From NCBI GenBank assembly GCA_030849065.1, contig JASAON010001611.1, positions 1 through 64,000 of the forward strand: DNA of 64,000 bases, in the 5' to 3' direction. Source of the stretch: Jaenimonas drosophilae (taxonomy: Eukaryota; Euglenozoa; Kinetoplastea; Trypanosomatida; Trypanosomatidae). Under the pieces are notes generated by a model. That model did no database searches. It was given only the letters and a program-made list of their open reading frames with translations, and was not told where the DNA came from. Shown here in pieces: positions 56,301 through 64,000 of the stretch; within the stretch, counting starts at the first letter, position 1; each line of letters opens with the position of its first letter. The position numbers were made by a program, and so were the translations under genes.

Positions 56301-58247
56301 TGACAGCAGCACTGCCGTCTTTGCGGCAACGGATTGAGGCTTGTTCTCTTCGGAATCAGCCACCGAGGTCTGCTTGCACCGTCCCGCCTCCTCATGTGCC
56401 TGGAGAAAGTGGTAGAGGGAGACGTACCGCTCCACCGACAGACGGAAGATGATGTGCTGCGAGGGTTCCGTACTCAGCCTACGGTGTTGGGGGCTATGCA
56501 GAACGGAACGAGGAATGAGCTGAATGACCATTCGCGGTGCTCCATGGAGACCCGATGGGTGGCACCCACCCATGTGTCGGCGGTAGCGCAATGCATCGAC
56601 CGACGCATACTCCGTTGTCCAGCAGTTGGCAGCAGTGCTGGGGTCCATGTGCAGCCACGAAGAGCGGGCCATATCCACCACCAGGCCAATAGAGAGGCTC
56701 GACGGAAGCACCGTCTGTGCGAGTTCCGGGGTGGTGATGATGATCGACCGTTGCGACTTCTTGCTGAGGACGGCTCCTTGCGCCACCTGCAGGAAAACCT
56801 CAACGGGTGTTCTTCCTTCACAAAGGCTGCTAAGGATGATATGCTCCGTTGCAAATCCATCAGAGAGGGTCCGACGCACACTTTCTTCGAGGCACCGCAC
56901 CAAGTGAGGCGTTGGCGCAACAAGCACCACCGCTGGGAGTACCTCATTGCTCCCTGCACCACGGGCTGCGAGATCAGCCGCGTCGTAGTGAGCCACAGAT
57001 TGCACAGCCAAAGAAGACCAATAATTTCTGAAGTGATGGGGCTGATTGAAGTCGCTCTCCGTTGCTTCGACGGTACGAGCGACTACGTCAACTGATTCGA
57101 CGTAAGATGCCAGCTCACCCTCTGGGTCCCTGCAGAGAGAGCTTCCCTCTTTGCCACACTTGGCCAGCCACTGGATTGTTTCCTCCACGTAGAGGACAGC
57201 TGGCTCCTTCATGGCCACTGCCCCCGCAGCGAGCGCCGCCGCTACCGAGAAGGTTGTCGTCCGTACCCCCGCTTGTGCGACGCGCACCGCTGAAGCATCC
57301 CCTTGGAAGAACCGGAGAATGGGGGCGGCACAGGCGTCGTCTGGGCAGGACACCACCACACGCGCAGACTTGGCCGCCGTCGCATCTCCACGACGTTGCA
57401 TAATGGCCGCGCTGGCCTCCATCGACTCCCGTAGGAGGGCGAAGCACAATTCCGTCGTTTCCTGACGAAGATGGGCATCGTCAAAGATGACGCAACCAAC
57501 ATCCACCAAGGTTGGGTCACACAGAAGCTGCCGCACCAACACTTCGGCCGTTGTGACCACAATGACGGTGCCCTTGGTGGCCTCCACTTGAGAGGGAAGC
57601 ACAGCCGCCACCGTACGCGAGGTATCCACATTTTCTCCTCGTTCTTCACGCAGCCTACGAACGGTGAGCTGGGCCGCCACCGCGTTGGCCGTTACCAAGA
57701 TGATGCGCTTACGCTTGAAGGCATCCGTTTCGGCCAACAGGATGGGAAGTTGCAATGTTCTTCCCGTTCCCGGCTCTGCCACCAACGCCACCATCGATGA
57801 CGCAAGTAGGGCATCAAGAAACGGCATGCGCAGCTGCTGCATCGCGAAGGTCTGGCGATGGGCAAGCCACTGACGACGGGCTTTGAGAACCTCCGTCATG
57901 GGTTGCCGCACCACTGAAGAGGCATCAAATTGCGGGATCGGCGCCATCTTGTGAACGGCCTCGCGTCGTTGCTCATCCCCGGCAAGCTCAAAGGCTGCCT
58001 CAGCATGAATGAAGCCACCACCAGCAAAGTGGGCGTTGGGCGGAAGTTGGGGCGGCCTTGCGCTTTGCAGCTCAGCACGACGACGCTCCACATCCGATTG
58101 ACTAATGGCAATGTCCAACAAGTAGTTGTAGGCCTGGTTGTTGTGACGGTCCTCCTCATCCGACAGGCGTCGAGTTGCTGTCTGCAGCCGCGCCGGATCG
58201 ATGGTGGATGGAGATCCATCACCAATACAACTCACGCCTACACTCAT
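53397..58247 (-). CDS. Degenerate DEAH/RHA helicase-like protein with SURP module
   Basis: 1616 residues. The layout of a DEAH/RHA helicase is present: a RecA-like pair (about 130-570), then winged-helix/ratchet HA2 text (FACCVPLPMPVARLLLVSAI; LNVYLMWLKM) and an OB-fold strand (SGCISVALYPNCAVLEDGG). The motifs are broken: Walker A is EPGTGRT (158-164, Lys replaced by Arg), DEAH is DDAH (256-259), motif III is VVSCPDD and motif VI is YRRHMGGC where QRxGRxGR is expected, so the arginine fingers are lost. At about 1186-1232 there is a SURP module (IIANCVNGVAKKRTREAEGQ ... FYFLDPENEYHAFYLHLL), typical of splicing factors. The C-terminus is Pro-rich and ends in an Asp/Ser tract. Helicase activity is doubtful; an RNA-processing scaffold is likelier. 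Confidence 0.85.
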   Translation of the reverse strand: MSVGVSCIGDGSPSTIDPARLQTATRRLSDEEDRHNNQAYNYLLDIAISQSDVERRRAELQSARPPQLPPNAHFAGGGFIHAEAAFELAGDEQRREAVHKMAPIPQFDASSVVRQPMTEVLKARRQWLAHRQTFAMQQLRMPFLDALLASSMVALVAEPGTGRTLQLPILLAETDAFKRKRIILVTANAVAAQLTVRRLREERGENVDTSRTVAAVLPSQVEATKGTVIVVTTAEVLVRQLLCDPTLVDVGCVIFDDAHLRQETTELCFALLRESMEASAAIMQRRGDATAAKSARVVVSCPDDACAAPILRFFQGDASAVRVAQAGVRTTTFSVAAALAAGAVAMKEPAVLYVEETIQWLAKCGKEGSSLCRDPEGELASYVESVDVVARTVEATESDFNQPHHFRNYWSSLAVQSVAHYDAADLAARGAGSNEVLPAVVLVAPTPHLVRCLEESVRRTLSDGFATEHIILSSLCEGRTPVEVFLQVAQGAVLSKKSQRSIIITTPELAQTVLPSSLSIGLVVDMARSSWLHMDPSTAANCWTTEYASVDALRYRRHMGGCHPSGLHGAPRMVIQLIPRSVLHSPQHRRLSTEPSQHIIFRLSVERYVSLYHFLQAHEEAGRCKQTSVADSEENKPQSVAAKTAVLLSSSFVGVPNATATKYEQVRRVFASVESHLLAAGHIELARIDAPRPPTAGGAMRLQPMGMFACCVPLPMPVARLLLVSAIFQCSVEATAVAALWLVGDVFLHDEDDGATHNQGTENEEDGGEPFSPEEMQHEARLFFSLNSNSDVVCSLNVYLMWLKMRSSGSAADEDSFLEQGGLSRRVLLQVERTHHRLFAALVHHGLVESIAHSEIPSVVRAHMTGLSDDYATRDDRLSGCISVALYPNCAVLEDGGAARLVDSLSGGGAGMRRNTQVGLFCDQSVLRSPAPTMVGRPLLVYGKRTTGQRAGTAASNSLVILGGGSPLLEVASIVFGGVSQERLKPVPRRCRGWCPVLTDAWRQTKLARRLPPKAQLPTPSIALQPYDTIGSPQVVVRMDYSLSYTLRSTVSRWLGQLRDHILLHTQALIQSKEWNAAGAHDSSNSITDAWSWLSRRSRESHAWLREERAARAHGAEGADEKKTRLYPYYEFNLEAGLPRPVEAPVASSTQGGTAEANPSGGVEQDAPSEPAVFTGKMPSPSVQSIIANCVNGVAKKRTREAEGQLLRDNPEMFYFLDPENEYHAFYLHLLHKAMPDMEILGDNIDDLLTFLQQLEVELRGELGIPLENTDAQAPAKAAAPMEADEDVGWGHVEEGLQMETTAVQLQRPAEPTLARATKTINIELPVETQVAADPPSMFSDPIPGPGENGAPLSFTESGSGTLMERLMAMKNGSMAGDMSAPTPSAADLRATLNAAGAPPTEGAPPTAAELMALLAPPPMAAVEDPLLRPPPPLPKQAVDARPPSVLVYPLPTKGNVPLSLAKALGETMDVRVGPTTVVGRIARIDVPHRKVEMRALALKSFMCLGERVFIFKNDRIVDNPEAAVEVKQQIPRGGARSRAMEAPREVLNFGYPVMPPPPPIMNVEGFSHPPVPSHVKPPAQPSRTPAQIGVFSDSDDDDDDDSASNSSSNSSEGPE

Positions 58248-58661
58248 GGGGTGTGCTGGGGTCTATCGGAGAGAGGCAACAAGAAAGCGGGTGAGAGGGA
58301 AGTTGTAAACACAACAGATCCACGACGAAATGCTTTTTTTTCCCTTGAGACAACGAAGCTCTCCCACGCACAGAGAAGCTCCACGTTGGCACTACGCTAC
58401 TTTCGAAATTACTTGGCTAGACACGAGCGACAAGTGAGAGAGAAGGGGGGAATGAGGAGCTGTGTCAATGATGGAGCACCGCACTCAGGGAGGCATTACT
58501 GAAGCACAAATTGTTTCGTGGTGGTTCACAACCAAAGCGAACAAACCCAATGAAAACACATCCTCGAATGGGTGTGAGGGAGAAGAGGCGTTGGCGGTAA
58601 TAGGAAGCACATTGAATGTGCGCGCCATGGGAAGAACGGAGAGGGGTGATGTAGTGTGCGA
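58248..58661. other. Intergenic spacer with helicase splice acceptor
   Basis: No gene seen apart from the acceptor next to the helicase-like gene and 3' untranslated sequence of the receptor-like gene. Confidence 0.5.
58263..58292 (-). other. Trans-splice acceptor for the helicase-like gene
   Basis: Minus strand TTTCTTGTTGCCTCTCTCCG then ATAG; the AG is at plus 58263-58264, leaving a 15-base leader. Confidence 0.7.
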
Positions 58662-61601
58662 CTACTCGAACTTCACTCCGCGCATCAGCTGCAGTTCATG
58701 CTCCGTCACTGGGAGCGTGTTTCCCTCCAGAATAAGCTCCATCTGACGCTGTACGGTGTAGTGACGATAACAAAAGAAGAACATGCCGAGAGTGACGGCA
58801 AAGCCAATGATGGACACCACAATCGCACCAGGGGATGAAGACATACTGTTCCCAAGCACAAAGCTGATATCTCGAAAAGTATCGAGTGGGACGGAGGTTG
58901 AGTTGGTCATCCACATGAAGGAGTGGTAGTGAAGCTTGAGGTTGGGTCGCTGCATCACACTCCAGTTGCCCAGAGTTAAGACTGCATCAGGGATCTGAAT
59001 GTTGACGGAGAAGGGAGCGTAGTTTCGATTGCCGTTCTTCGAGATGGTGAAGGTCCCAGTAAAGCCATCAATGGTGGCTCCACGAATGTAGGGAAGGAGG
59101 TTGGAGCTCTCATTGAGGGCGGTTCCACGAGCAGTAGCATTCTTCACAGCCCCCATGAGCATCACCGCCGCATCCACAGCGAAGGCGCTCAGGGGCGTCA
59201 CCGAAGACAATCGGCAATATGGGGCCTCAGTGAACCCGGCTTGTTCGAGTTGCGAGATCATGTTCTGTTGCAGAGAGCGGCCTGAGGTGCTCGACATGGC
59301 TGCGTTGAGCGCAGCCAAGTTTCCTGATGGAACTGCAGGGGCGAGACAAATTGAGCTCTGTAGTAGCGCTCGCGCACTTGGATGCACATCGGCGTACAGG
59401 CACAGCTCCTTGCTGAGGAAGAAGATGTATTTTCGGAGGAAGCTGTGGGTACGAACCAGGTTGAAGAACATTTCCGCGTCACTGCCCACCAGTGGAAGGA
59501 GTATGTGGATTATTCGACTGACATCCTTCGCGTAGATGGTGTTGAGTGCGGACATGATGGAGGCTTCACTCGCATCCTTCACAGAGTAGACCTGCTCAAC
59601 GTAAATGTTGTGCTTCACCATCGCCTCCTCCAATTCGTTCATCGCAGCCTCTCCAAACTGATCCGCAACGCCAAGGATGATAACGCGTTCCCAGGCAAAG
59701 TGGGAGCACACCTCACCGTAGGCGGGGAAAATATCTCGATTTGCTGGAATTGTTCGGGAGAAGGTTGGGTACCGCACGCGGCTGTGGTGGTCGGCAATGT
59801 CATTGCTGCTCGTGAAGTAATCCAACTGGGTAATGGCGTATTCATTCACTACAGGGGAAAGTGAGGCAACAAGGTTGGGGTAGCCAGGGCCGGTGATGAA
59901 GGTGCACGTCCTTGCCACCGGAATGAGAGATGCCAAGCCGGCAACTCCACTGTTTCCAGTGGGAAGGAGCACAGGAATATAGCCGGGCTCAACTGCTGAT
60001 TTTTCTCTGTTGTGCTGAAGAAGCTTGAAGAGAATCGGCGCCATCATCTCGATATCTCCACAATCGGTTTGGGATGTCATGCAAACTGTGGCAGCCTTGA
60101 GAGGGGAGGCGGGCACCATGGAGGATACAACTGAAGGATGGAGGTTGGTCGACGTGGGAGTGGTTGTGCTATTGATGTAGTTCCACACAATGAGGGGAGT
60201 AGACACGGGATAGGAGGGCGCGATGAAACTGTACTGAGCGTGCGCTCGTTGATGGGTAAGAGTATCAAAGGCCACGGTTCCCGTAAAACCGTTGAGGCTT
60301 ACCGTCCAAATGGAGGTCAAGTTCGTGTCACCCGCTGCCGAGATGACGCGCATTCCGTCCATGAGATAGCTCAACATGAAGGCACCAGCTTCATCCACTT
60401 CTGTAGACTCGTTCAGAATCTTTGCGTCAACCAGACTTGCGGCGTCAGCGAACTGCGGAACCAAGAGTGCCCCCCAGGGTGCGGTGCTTCTAGACGAGGT
60501 TGTGAGCTCCGAAAAGATGTTCAGACTGTTGTATGAGCCCACGAAGAACACGTCGCTTTCCTTCCCTGCTCGCACCGCTGACTCGCGGATTTTTGCCAGA
60601 ACGTCGGCATCGTTGACGAAGCATGCAATTCCACGGGGTTGATGAACCATGAGAGAGGCAAAGACGCTGTCCGCTTCAGCAGCAGAGGCCGCCAAAGGAA
60701 GGAAGGCTTCACTCACAATGGTTGGTGCGCTCGTCGCCGCCTGCACGGAGGCGCTCAGGGTACTGCGTGTACTGATGCCGTAGGCATCAGCGCTGAAAAC
60801 CATCGCCATTGAGCTCCATAAAAGGTTCGACGACGCAACCTCCAACAGTCCCAGCATATTGACAGCATCACGTGGAGCAATGCAGACAATGTGTAGATGC
60901 GTTGAAACATCACACAAACGAGCATTGGAGGATAACACAGATACCAGAAGCATATCTTGTGCTAGTACAACCGACCGCAGAACCTCCACAACGGCAGTAC
61001 TAACGTCCTCTGTCTCGGCAAGGAAGAGGACCGACGGAATGGTGTCAGCGGACTTTAAGAGAGGCTGCAGTATTGCCAGTGCCGTGACGAGACTACCATT
61101 ACTCGCCAAGATGGTCGGAGGCTGAGCGAAGAGTGTGGATGTACCAATGCCAATGTCCGTGGTAAGGTCAGCCGAAACGAACGACTTCAGTGATGTTTGC
61201 AATGTGTTCATGGACATGGTCGTTGCAGCTAGATTGACTAACATTGCCCATCGTATGCTTCCCGGAGCTTCGGTAGTGGAAGTGGTAGTCGTAGTAGTAG
61301 TAGTGGTGGTGGTAGTTGTGGTTGTCGTGGTGGAGGTGGTGCTAGTTGTGGTAGTGGATGTGGTAGTGGTGGCGTTGCTATCATGAATGGAATCGGTGGA
61401 GTTGTCGGTTGGTGTTTCTGCTTCATGATCTCCGTTTACTTCCCATGCTGTGTCGAAGTTGCCCCCTGCACTTGCGAAATTAAGCTGAGAATGGATGGCT
61501 TCTTCTGCACCTGCCGTAGCGATGAGGGCCAACATCACCAGGAGACCAAACACGATGAGACTTACCGGACTTCTCCGGAGTATAGCACGTTGGTGAGCCA
61601 T
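58662..61601 (-). CDS. One-pass receptor-like protein with periplasmic-binding-protein folds
   Basis: 979 residues. N-terminal signal/anchor (VSLIVFGLLVMLALIATAG, 13-31), an extracellular linker with a Thr/Ser tract (77-110), then two lobed regions resembling ligand-binding domains of the branched-chain amino acid binding protein / ANF receptor family (about 115-480 and 500-900). Features include GSYNSLNIFSEL, LTGTVAFDT-like text (GFTGTVAFDT) and later GATIDGFTGTFTISKNGNRN. One membrane helix near 922-944 (GAIVVSIIGFAVTLGMFFF) leaves about 35 cytoplasmic residues. The layout resembles the ectodomain and helix of kinetoplastid receptor adenylate cyclases, but there is no cyclase domain downstream. 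Ligand unknown. The ATG at 61601 gives a clean signal sequence. Confidence 0.85.
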   Translation of the reverse strand: MAHQRAILRRSPVSLIVFGLLVMLALIATAGAEEAIHSQLNFASAGGNFDTAWEVNGDHEAETPTDNSTDSIHDSNATTTTSTTTTSTTSTTTTTTTTTTTTTTTTTSTTEAPGSIRWAMLVNLAATTMSMNTLQTSLKSFVSADLTTDIGIGTSTLFAQPPTILASNGSLVTALAILQPLLKSADTIPSVLFLAETEDVSTAVVEVLRSVVLAQDMLLVSVLSSNARLCDVSTHLHIVCIAPRDAVNMLGLLEVASSNLLWSSMAMVFSADAYGISTRSTLSASVQAATSAPTIVSEAFLPLAASAAEADSVFASLMVHQPRGIACFVNDADVLAKIRESAVRAGKESDVFFVGSYNSLNIFSELTTSSRSTAPWGALLVPQFADAASLVDAKILNESTEVDEAGAFMLSYLMDGMRVISAAGDTNLTSIWTVSLNGFTGTVAFDTLTHQRAHAQYSFIAPSYPVSTPLIVWNYINSTTTPTSTNLHPSVVSSMVPASPLKAATVCMTSQTDCGDIEMMAPILFKLLQHNREKSAVEPGYIPVLLPTGNSGVAGLASLIPVARTCTFITGPGYPNLVASLSPVVNEYAITQLDYFTSSNDIADHHSRVRYPTFSRTIPANRDIFPAYGEVCSHFAWERVIILGVADQFGEAAMNELEEAMVKHNIYVEQVYSVKDASEASIMSALNTIYAKDVSRIIHILLPLVGSDAEMFFNLVRTHSFLRKYIFFLSKELCLYADVHPSARALLQSSICLAPAVPSGNLAALNAAMSSTSGRSLQQNMISQLEQAGFTEAPYCRLSSVTPLSAFAVDAAVMLMGAVKNATARGTALNESSNLLPYIRGATIDGFTGTFTISKNGNRNYAPFSVNIQIPDAVLTLGNWSVMQRPNLKLHYHSFMWMTNSTSVPLDTFRDISFVLGNSMSSSPGAIVVSIIGFAVTLGMFFFCYRHYTVQRQMELILEGNTLPVTEHELQLMRGVKFE
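61268..61377 (-). repeat. Thr-codon repeat in the receptor-like gene
   Basis: Coding minisatellite of ACC/ACT codons, including a run of 17 Thr, flanked by Ser/Thr codons; codon usage is mixed rather than one pure triplet, so it is likely maintained as protein sequence, perhaps an O-glycosylated stalk. Confidence 0.85.
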
Positions 61602-62187
61602 GACTAGACTTGAGCTGCTAGCGATAGCTGAATCCAGAAAAGAAAAGGGCAAGAACAAGGGAATCAAAGTATACACTGATGTACCAACAATAGTTTCTTG
61701 AAGCACCAAAGATAACTATGTGTACAGATTTATTGGCTATGTTTCTGCTGGAGATGTTGAGACCGCTTTAGGTCAATGTACACGAGGAAACTACAATCTC
61801 TCAAGAAAAACAGTCTGCGCACGTGGGTATGGTATGGTGATGAATGGCATTCCCCAAAGCACTACCTGCAGGAACTCTGTGTAACCCATCTCCAGCAGTT
61901 GTTGAGCAACGCAAACCATCATTCTGGGCAGACCAAATATTCCCGAGTGTGGGTGAGTACAGACCTTTTTTGATCTCTCAACCAAGAAGGGGGAGTTCCA
62001 TCCACAATGAGATGACTCCTTGGGATGATGGACAAGCAGTACAAGGTCAAAGAAAGCAAGATGATCAGTCCCATCGAAGTCTAAGATGGGCTGTCATGCA
62101 GATCCACTTGGAGCTGCAGAGACCTTGCCCTCCTCGTGGACACGCAGCTGAGACATCAAGGAACGGCGTATTATGTTCTTTTTTCGG
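61602..62187. other. Intergenic spacer
   Basis: No gene seen. It holds the leader of the receptor-like gene and the H3 3' untranslated region. No long pyrimidine tract stands out on the minus strand, although TTCTTTTCTTTTC (61640-61652 on plus as GAAAAGAAAAG) could serve as splice signal. Confidence 0.45.
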
Positions 62188-62619
62188 TTAGCGCTCACCA
62201 CGGAGGCGGCGGGCGAGATCAAGGTCCTTGGGGAACAGGGTCACTCGCTTGGCATGAATCGTGCACAGGTTGGCATCACCAAGAAGAACTACCACATAAC
62301 CCTCCGTGGCTTCTTGCAGAGCATCGAGTGCCGCCGGACGCATGCGCATGGATTCCTTCAAGTTGCTCACAATCTCGCGCACCAGACGGCGGAAAGGGGC
62401 GCGGGCAATGAGGGTTTCGGTGGAGTTTTGGTAGCGCCGGATCTCACGCAGGGCGACGGTACCTGGACGCCAGCGGCGTTGGCGCTTGGTTCCATTCTTG
62501 GACGTGAGGCTTCGGCTCTCCTTCTTGGCATCTTCGCGGCCAACCTTCTGAACTGCGCGGCTAGCCACATTCTTCGCCGGGCGCTTTGCCACCATGGCAG
62601 ACTTCTTCATGCCGGCCAT
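62188..62619 (-). CDS. Divergent histone H3, candidate H3.V variant
   Basis: 143 residues. The histone fold is clear from residue 48: [77 protein letters not shown]. Trp50 instead of Tyr is the kinetoplastid form. The N-terminal 47 residues do not resemble the major H3 tail: there is no ARTKQ start and no clear K4/K9 context; it begins [14 protein letters not shown]. The text SNLKES and TLFPKD departs from major H3 and recalls the trypanosomatid H3.V variant, which marks termination sites and telomeres. This is from memory of the family, not an alignment. The ATG lies one base after a splice acceptor. Confidence 0.9.
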   Translation of the reverse strand: MAGMKKSAMVAKRPAKNVASRAVQKVGREDAKKESRSLTSKNGTKRQRRWRPGTVALREIRRYQNSTETLIARAPFRRLVREIVSNLKESMRMRPAALDALQEATEGYVVVLLGDANLCTIHAKRVTLFPKDLDLARRLRGER

Positions 62620-63032
62620 TCTGCGTTTGAAAAAAAAAGTGCAAAAACAGTAAATTGTATAGAGAAATGCTGATGTCAGTCTTCACAAAGGAATTGTGAG
62701 GTGCGGCTAGTAGTTTGGAGGCTTACTCACTGGCTACCTAACAAAGTTTGCGAAAAATAACAGGAGAAAGTGAATTGGCGTGGCACACACGTACTCGACG
62801 GAAGACCAGAGTAGCGCGCAAGATTAGTGATGATTCAGGATCGCAAGCTTCCATTTCATCATCCAGAGAGAGAGGAAAGGAGAGATTTCAACGTCTAAGC
62901 ACCAACCACAAGACGAGATGGGGTTGTTGGTGCAGGGGAATAGGGGGAAAGAGATGAGTCATTCCAGCCTGCCAAATTTCAGACCGCGTTGACATCCACA
63001 CTCCTTCTGCAGGAGCCCCTTCCTGAAGGTAC
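62620..63032. other. Intergenic spacer
   Basis: No gene seen beyond the H3 splice acceptor; otherwise 3' untranslated sequence of the CYTH-like gene. Confidence 0.45.
62621..62642 (-). other. Trans-splice acceptor for histone H3 variant
   Basis: Minus strand TTTGCACTTTTTTTTTCAAA then CGCAG; the AG is at plus 62621-62622, leaving a single base before the ATG. Confidence 0.75.
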
Positions 63033-63992
63033 CTACTTCAGGTGACTGAATGGTACTCGAGATGGTGCAGACGGACCAACGCCCACACGCTTGGTGGCAT
63101 CCTCATCAACAAAAGTCCGGGGGAGGGAGTAGTCCCATTGCCTCTCCATGTTGCACCCAATCAGATCAAAATATTGAGCCAACTTGGAAGGGCTTGCGGC
63201 GGCCCATTCAACACCACGCTGATTAAGAACGTACTGGAGTTCACTCATTACCTCCATGGGGTCAGAAAGAATATTGGTAACCTCAATTTCATATACCACA
63301 CATGTTTGATTCCCAGAGCAATACGTGGTACGGTCAAGGTGCAGATGAAGGGCCTTGGCGGCTGTGATGGCAGCTACAACTTGCGATCGGCCTTGCGTGT
63401 ACGAAGTGCTGAGGGGTCTAACCGGGGTTGATACCTGGGACTTTGCTGCCAGCCACGGCGCAGAGAAACGTTCCGTCTTGAAGCAGGCAATCATCTCGAG
63501 ACAGGGAACTCCGAACATGCTCAGCTTTTGGCAAATGACACAGTAGGTGTTGGCTGAGATCAGGTACGTTGTCGGGTCATGGAGCAGTCGACGAGCTTCA
63601 TCGGCGGACAGCTCGAGAGTCGTCCTCACGTCGGTCTGTTGCCCTGACTCGTACTTTCGGTCTTCTTTGAGCACCAATGTAAACCGTAGCCCGCCTCCGT
63701 GCTGACGAAGTCGTAGCGAACATCGCAACTTCAAAAGCTGCCGATCTGCTCCATCAAAGTACCAATCAGTGACTTCCTCTGACCCATTGTTTAGGATGGG
63801 CAGATCATCATCCGCCGGCAGTCCACTGGTGTTGATGTCGGTGTTGGAAATACAGCGCTTCCCCGACGTGGATCCGCACTGTTCAGCCATCATAATATCC
63901 ATACTTCTCCGCATTTCCTTGTAGCCCTCTGCGTTGATCAGTTTGAGCTTGATGTCTTGAACCAGTTGCTCAGAGGTACGGAGAGGCTTCAT
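63033..63992 (-). CDS. CYTH-fold triphosphatase-like protein (possibly partial at 5' end)
   Basis: 319 residues from the ATG at 63992, only 8 bases from the window edge; the frame is still open, so the true start could lie outside. CYTH (triphosphate tunnel) proteins bind and often cleave triphosphorylated substrates with divalent metal. Features: a first strand DIKLKLINAEGYKEMRRS in the usual ExExK position, DWYFDGADRQLLKLRCSLRL (76-95) matching the Y(F)DTPDxxLxxxxxxLRLR motif, LRFTLVLKE (102-110) for the Lys strand, and VVYEIEVTN for the acidic E-x-E strand. The first motif keeps the Lys but not both Glu residues. Substrate (RNA 5' end, thiamine triphosphate, inorganic triphosphate) is not determinable. 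A capping-enzyme triphosphatase role is possible but unproven. Confidence 0.72.
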   Translation of the reverse strand: MKPLRTSEQLVQDIKLKLINAEGYKEMRRSMDIMMAEQCGSTSGKRCISNTDINTSGLPADDDLPILNNGSEEVTDWYFDGADRQLLKLRCSLRLRQHGGGLRFTLVLKEDRKYESGQQTDVRTTLELSADEARRLLHDPTTYLISANTYCVICQKLSMFGVPCLEMIACFKTERFSAPWLAAKSQVSTPVRPLSTSYTQGRSQVVAAITAAKALHLHLDRTTYCSGNQTCVVYEIEVTNILSDPMEVMSELQYVLNQRGVEWAAASPSKLAQYFDLIGCNMERQWDYSLPRTFVDEDATKRVGVGPSAPSRVPFSHLK

Positions 63993-64000
63993 GCGTCGCA

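Noticed and set aside
1..64000. tRNA, rRNA, CRISPR arrays, transposons
   Set aside because: No B-box-like GGTTCGAATCC context, no rRNA core text, no regular repeat-spacer array and no transposase or reverse transcriptase was seen; a dedicated search was not possible here.

Overview
The window looks like nuclear DNA of a kinetoplastid protist, possibly a bodonid or other early-branching lineage; the species cannot be named from sequence alone. Three observations support this. Every convincing coding region lies on the minus strand, head to tail over about 63 kb, as in a polycistronic unit. Many starts are preceded on the minus strand by a pyrimidine tract followed by AG a few to about 70 bases before the ATG, which is the layout of a spliced-leader trans-splice acceptor. 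The family content also fits: a histone H3 with the kinetoplastid-type RRWRPG sequence, a malate dehydrogenase ending in SKL (a glycosome signal), and a receptor-like protein resembling the ectodomain of trypanosome receptor cyclases. No introns, mobile elements, rRNA, tRNA or CRISPR arrays were recognised.

Transcription runs from high to low coordinates. From 64000 to 58000: a CYTH-fold triphosphatase-like protein (possibly cut at the window edge), a divergent histone H3 resembling H3.V, and a one-pass receptor-like protein with a Thr tract. From 58000 to 50000: a 1616-residue degenerate DEAH/RHA helicase-like protein carrying a SURP module, RNA polymerase I/III subunit AC40, and the rRNA-processing factor Utp11. 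From 50000 to 36000: three kinesin-3-type motor genes in tandem, the last encoding 2087 residues with an internal duplication. From 36000 to 29500: glycosomal malate dehydrogenase, a coiled-coil protein, an NDUFAF5-like methyltransferase and a tail-anchored ankyrin protein.

From 29200 to 16000: two unrecognised low-complexity proteins, ESCRT-II subunit VPS36, a methyltransferase-like protein with a His/Cys-rich tail, two tandem auxin-efflux-carrier (PIN-like) genes of which the downstream one is frameshifted, a membrin/GOSR2-type SNARE and a four-helix membrane protein. From 16000 to 1100: SRP72, an ABCF2/Arb1-type ATPase, GARP/EARP subunit VPS53, a CAP-Gly coiled-coil protein, an unrecognised protein, an LC8-type dynein light chain, a FYVE-like Cys-rich protein, and an acyl-CoA-synthetase-like enzyme with a probable mitochondrial leader.

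The first 1.1 kb is different in character: no gene, and long runs of G, C and T. It lies at the downstream end of the array and could be a contig-end artefact or part of a strand-switch/termination region. Many genes concern membrane traffic (VPS53, VPS36, SNARE, SRP72) and microtubules (three kinesins, CAP-Gly, LC8), but gene neighbourhood in kinetoplastids generally does not imply shared function. Where an earlier non-ATG or less plausible upstream start exists, I chose the ATG that matches the family N-terminus or the first ATG after the likely splice acceptor.
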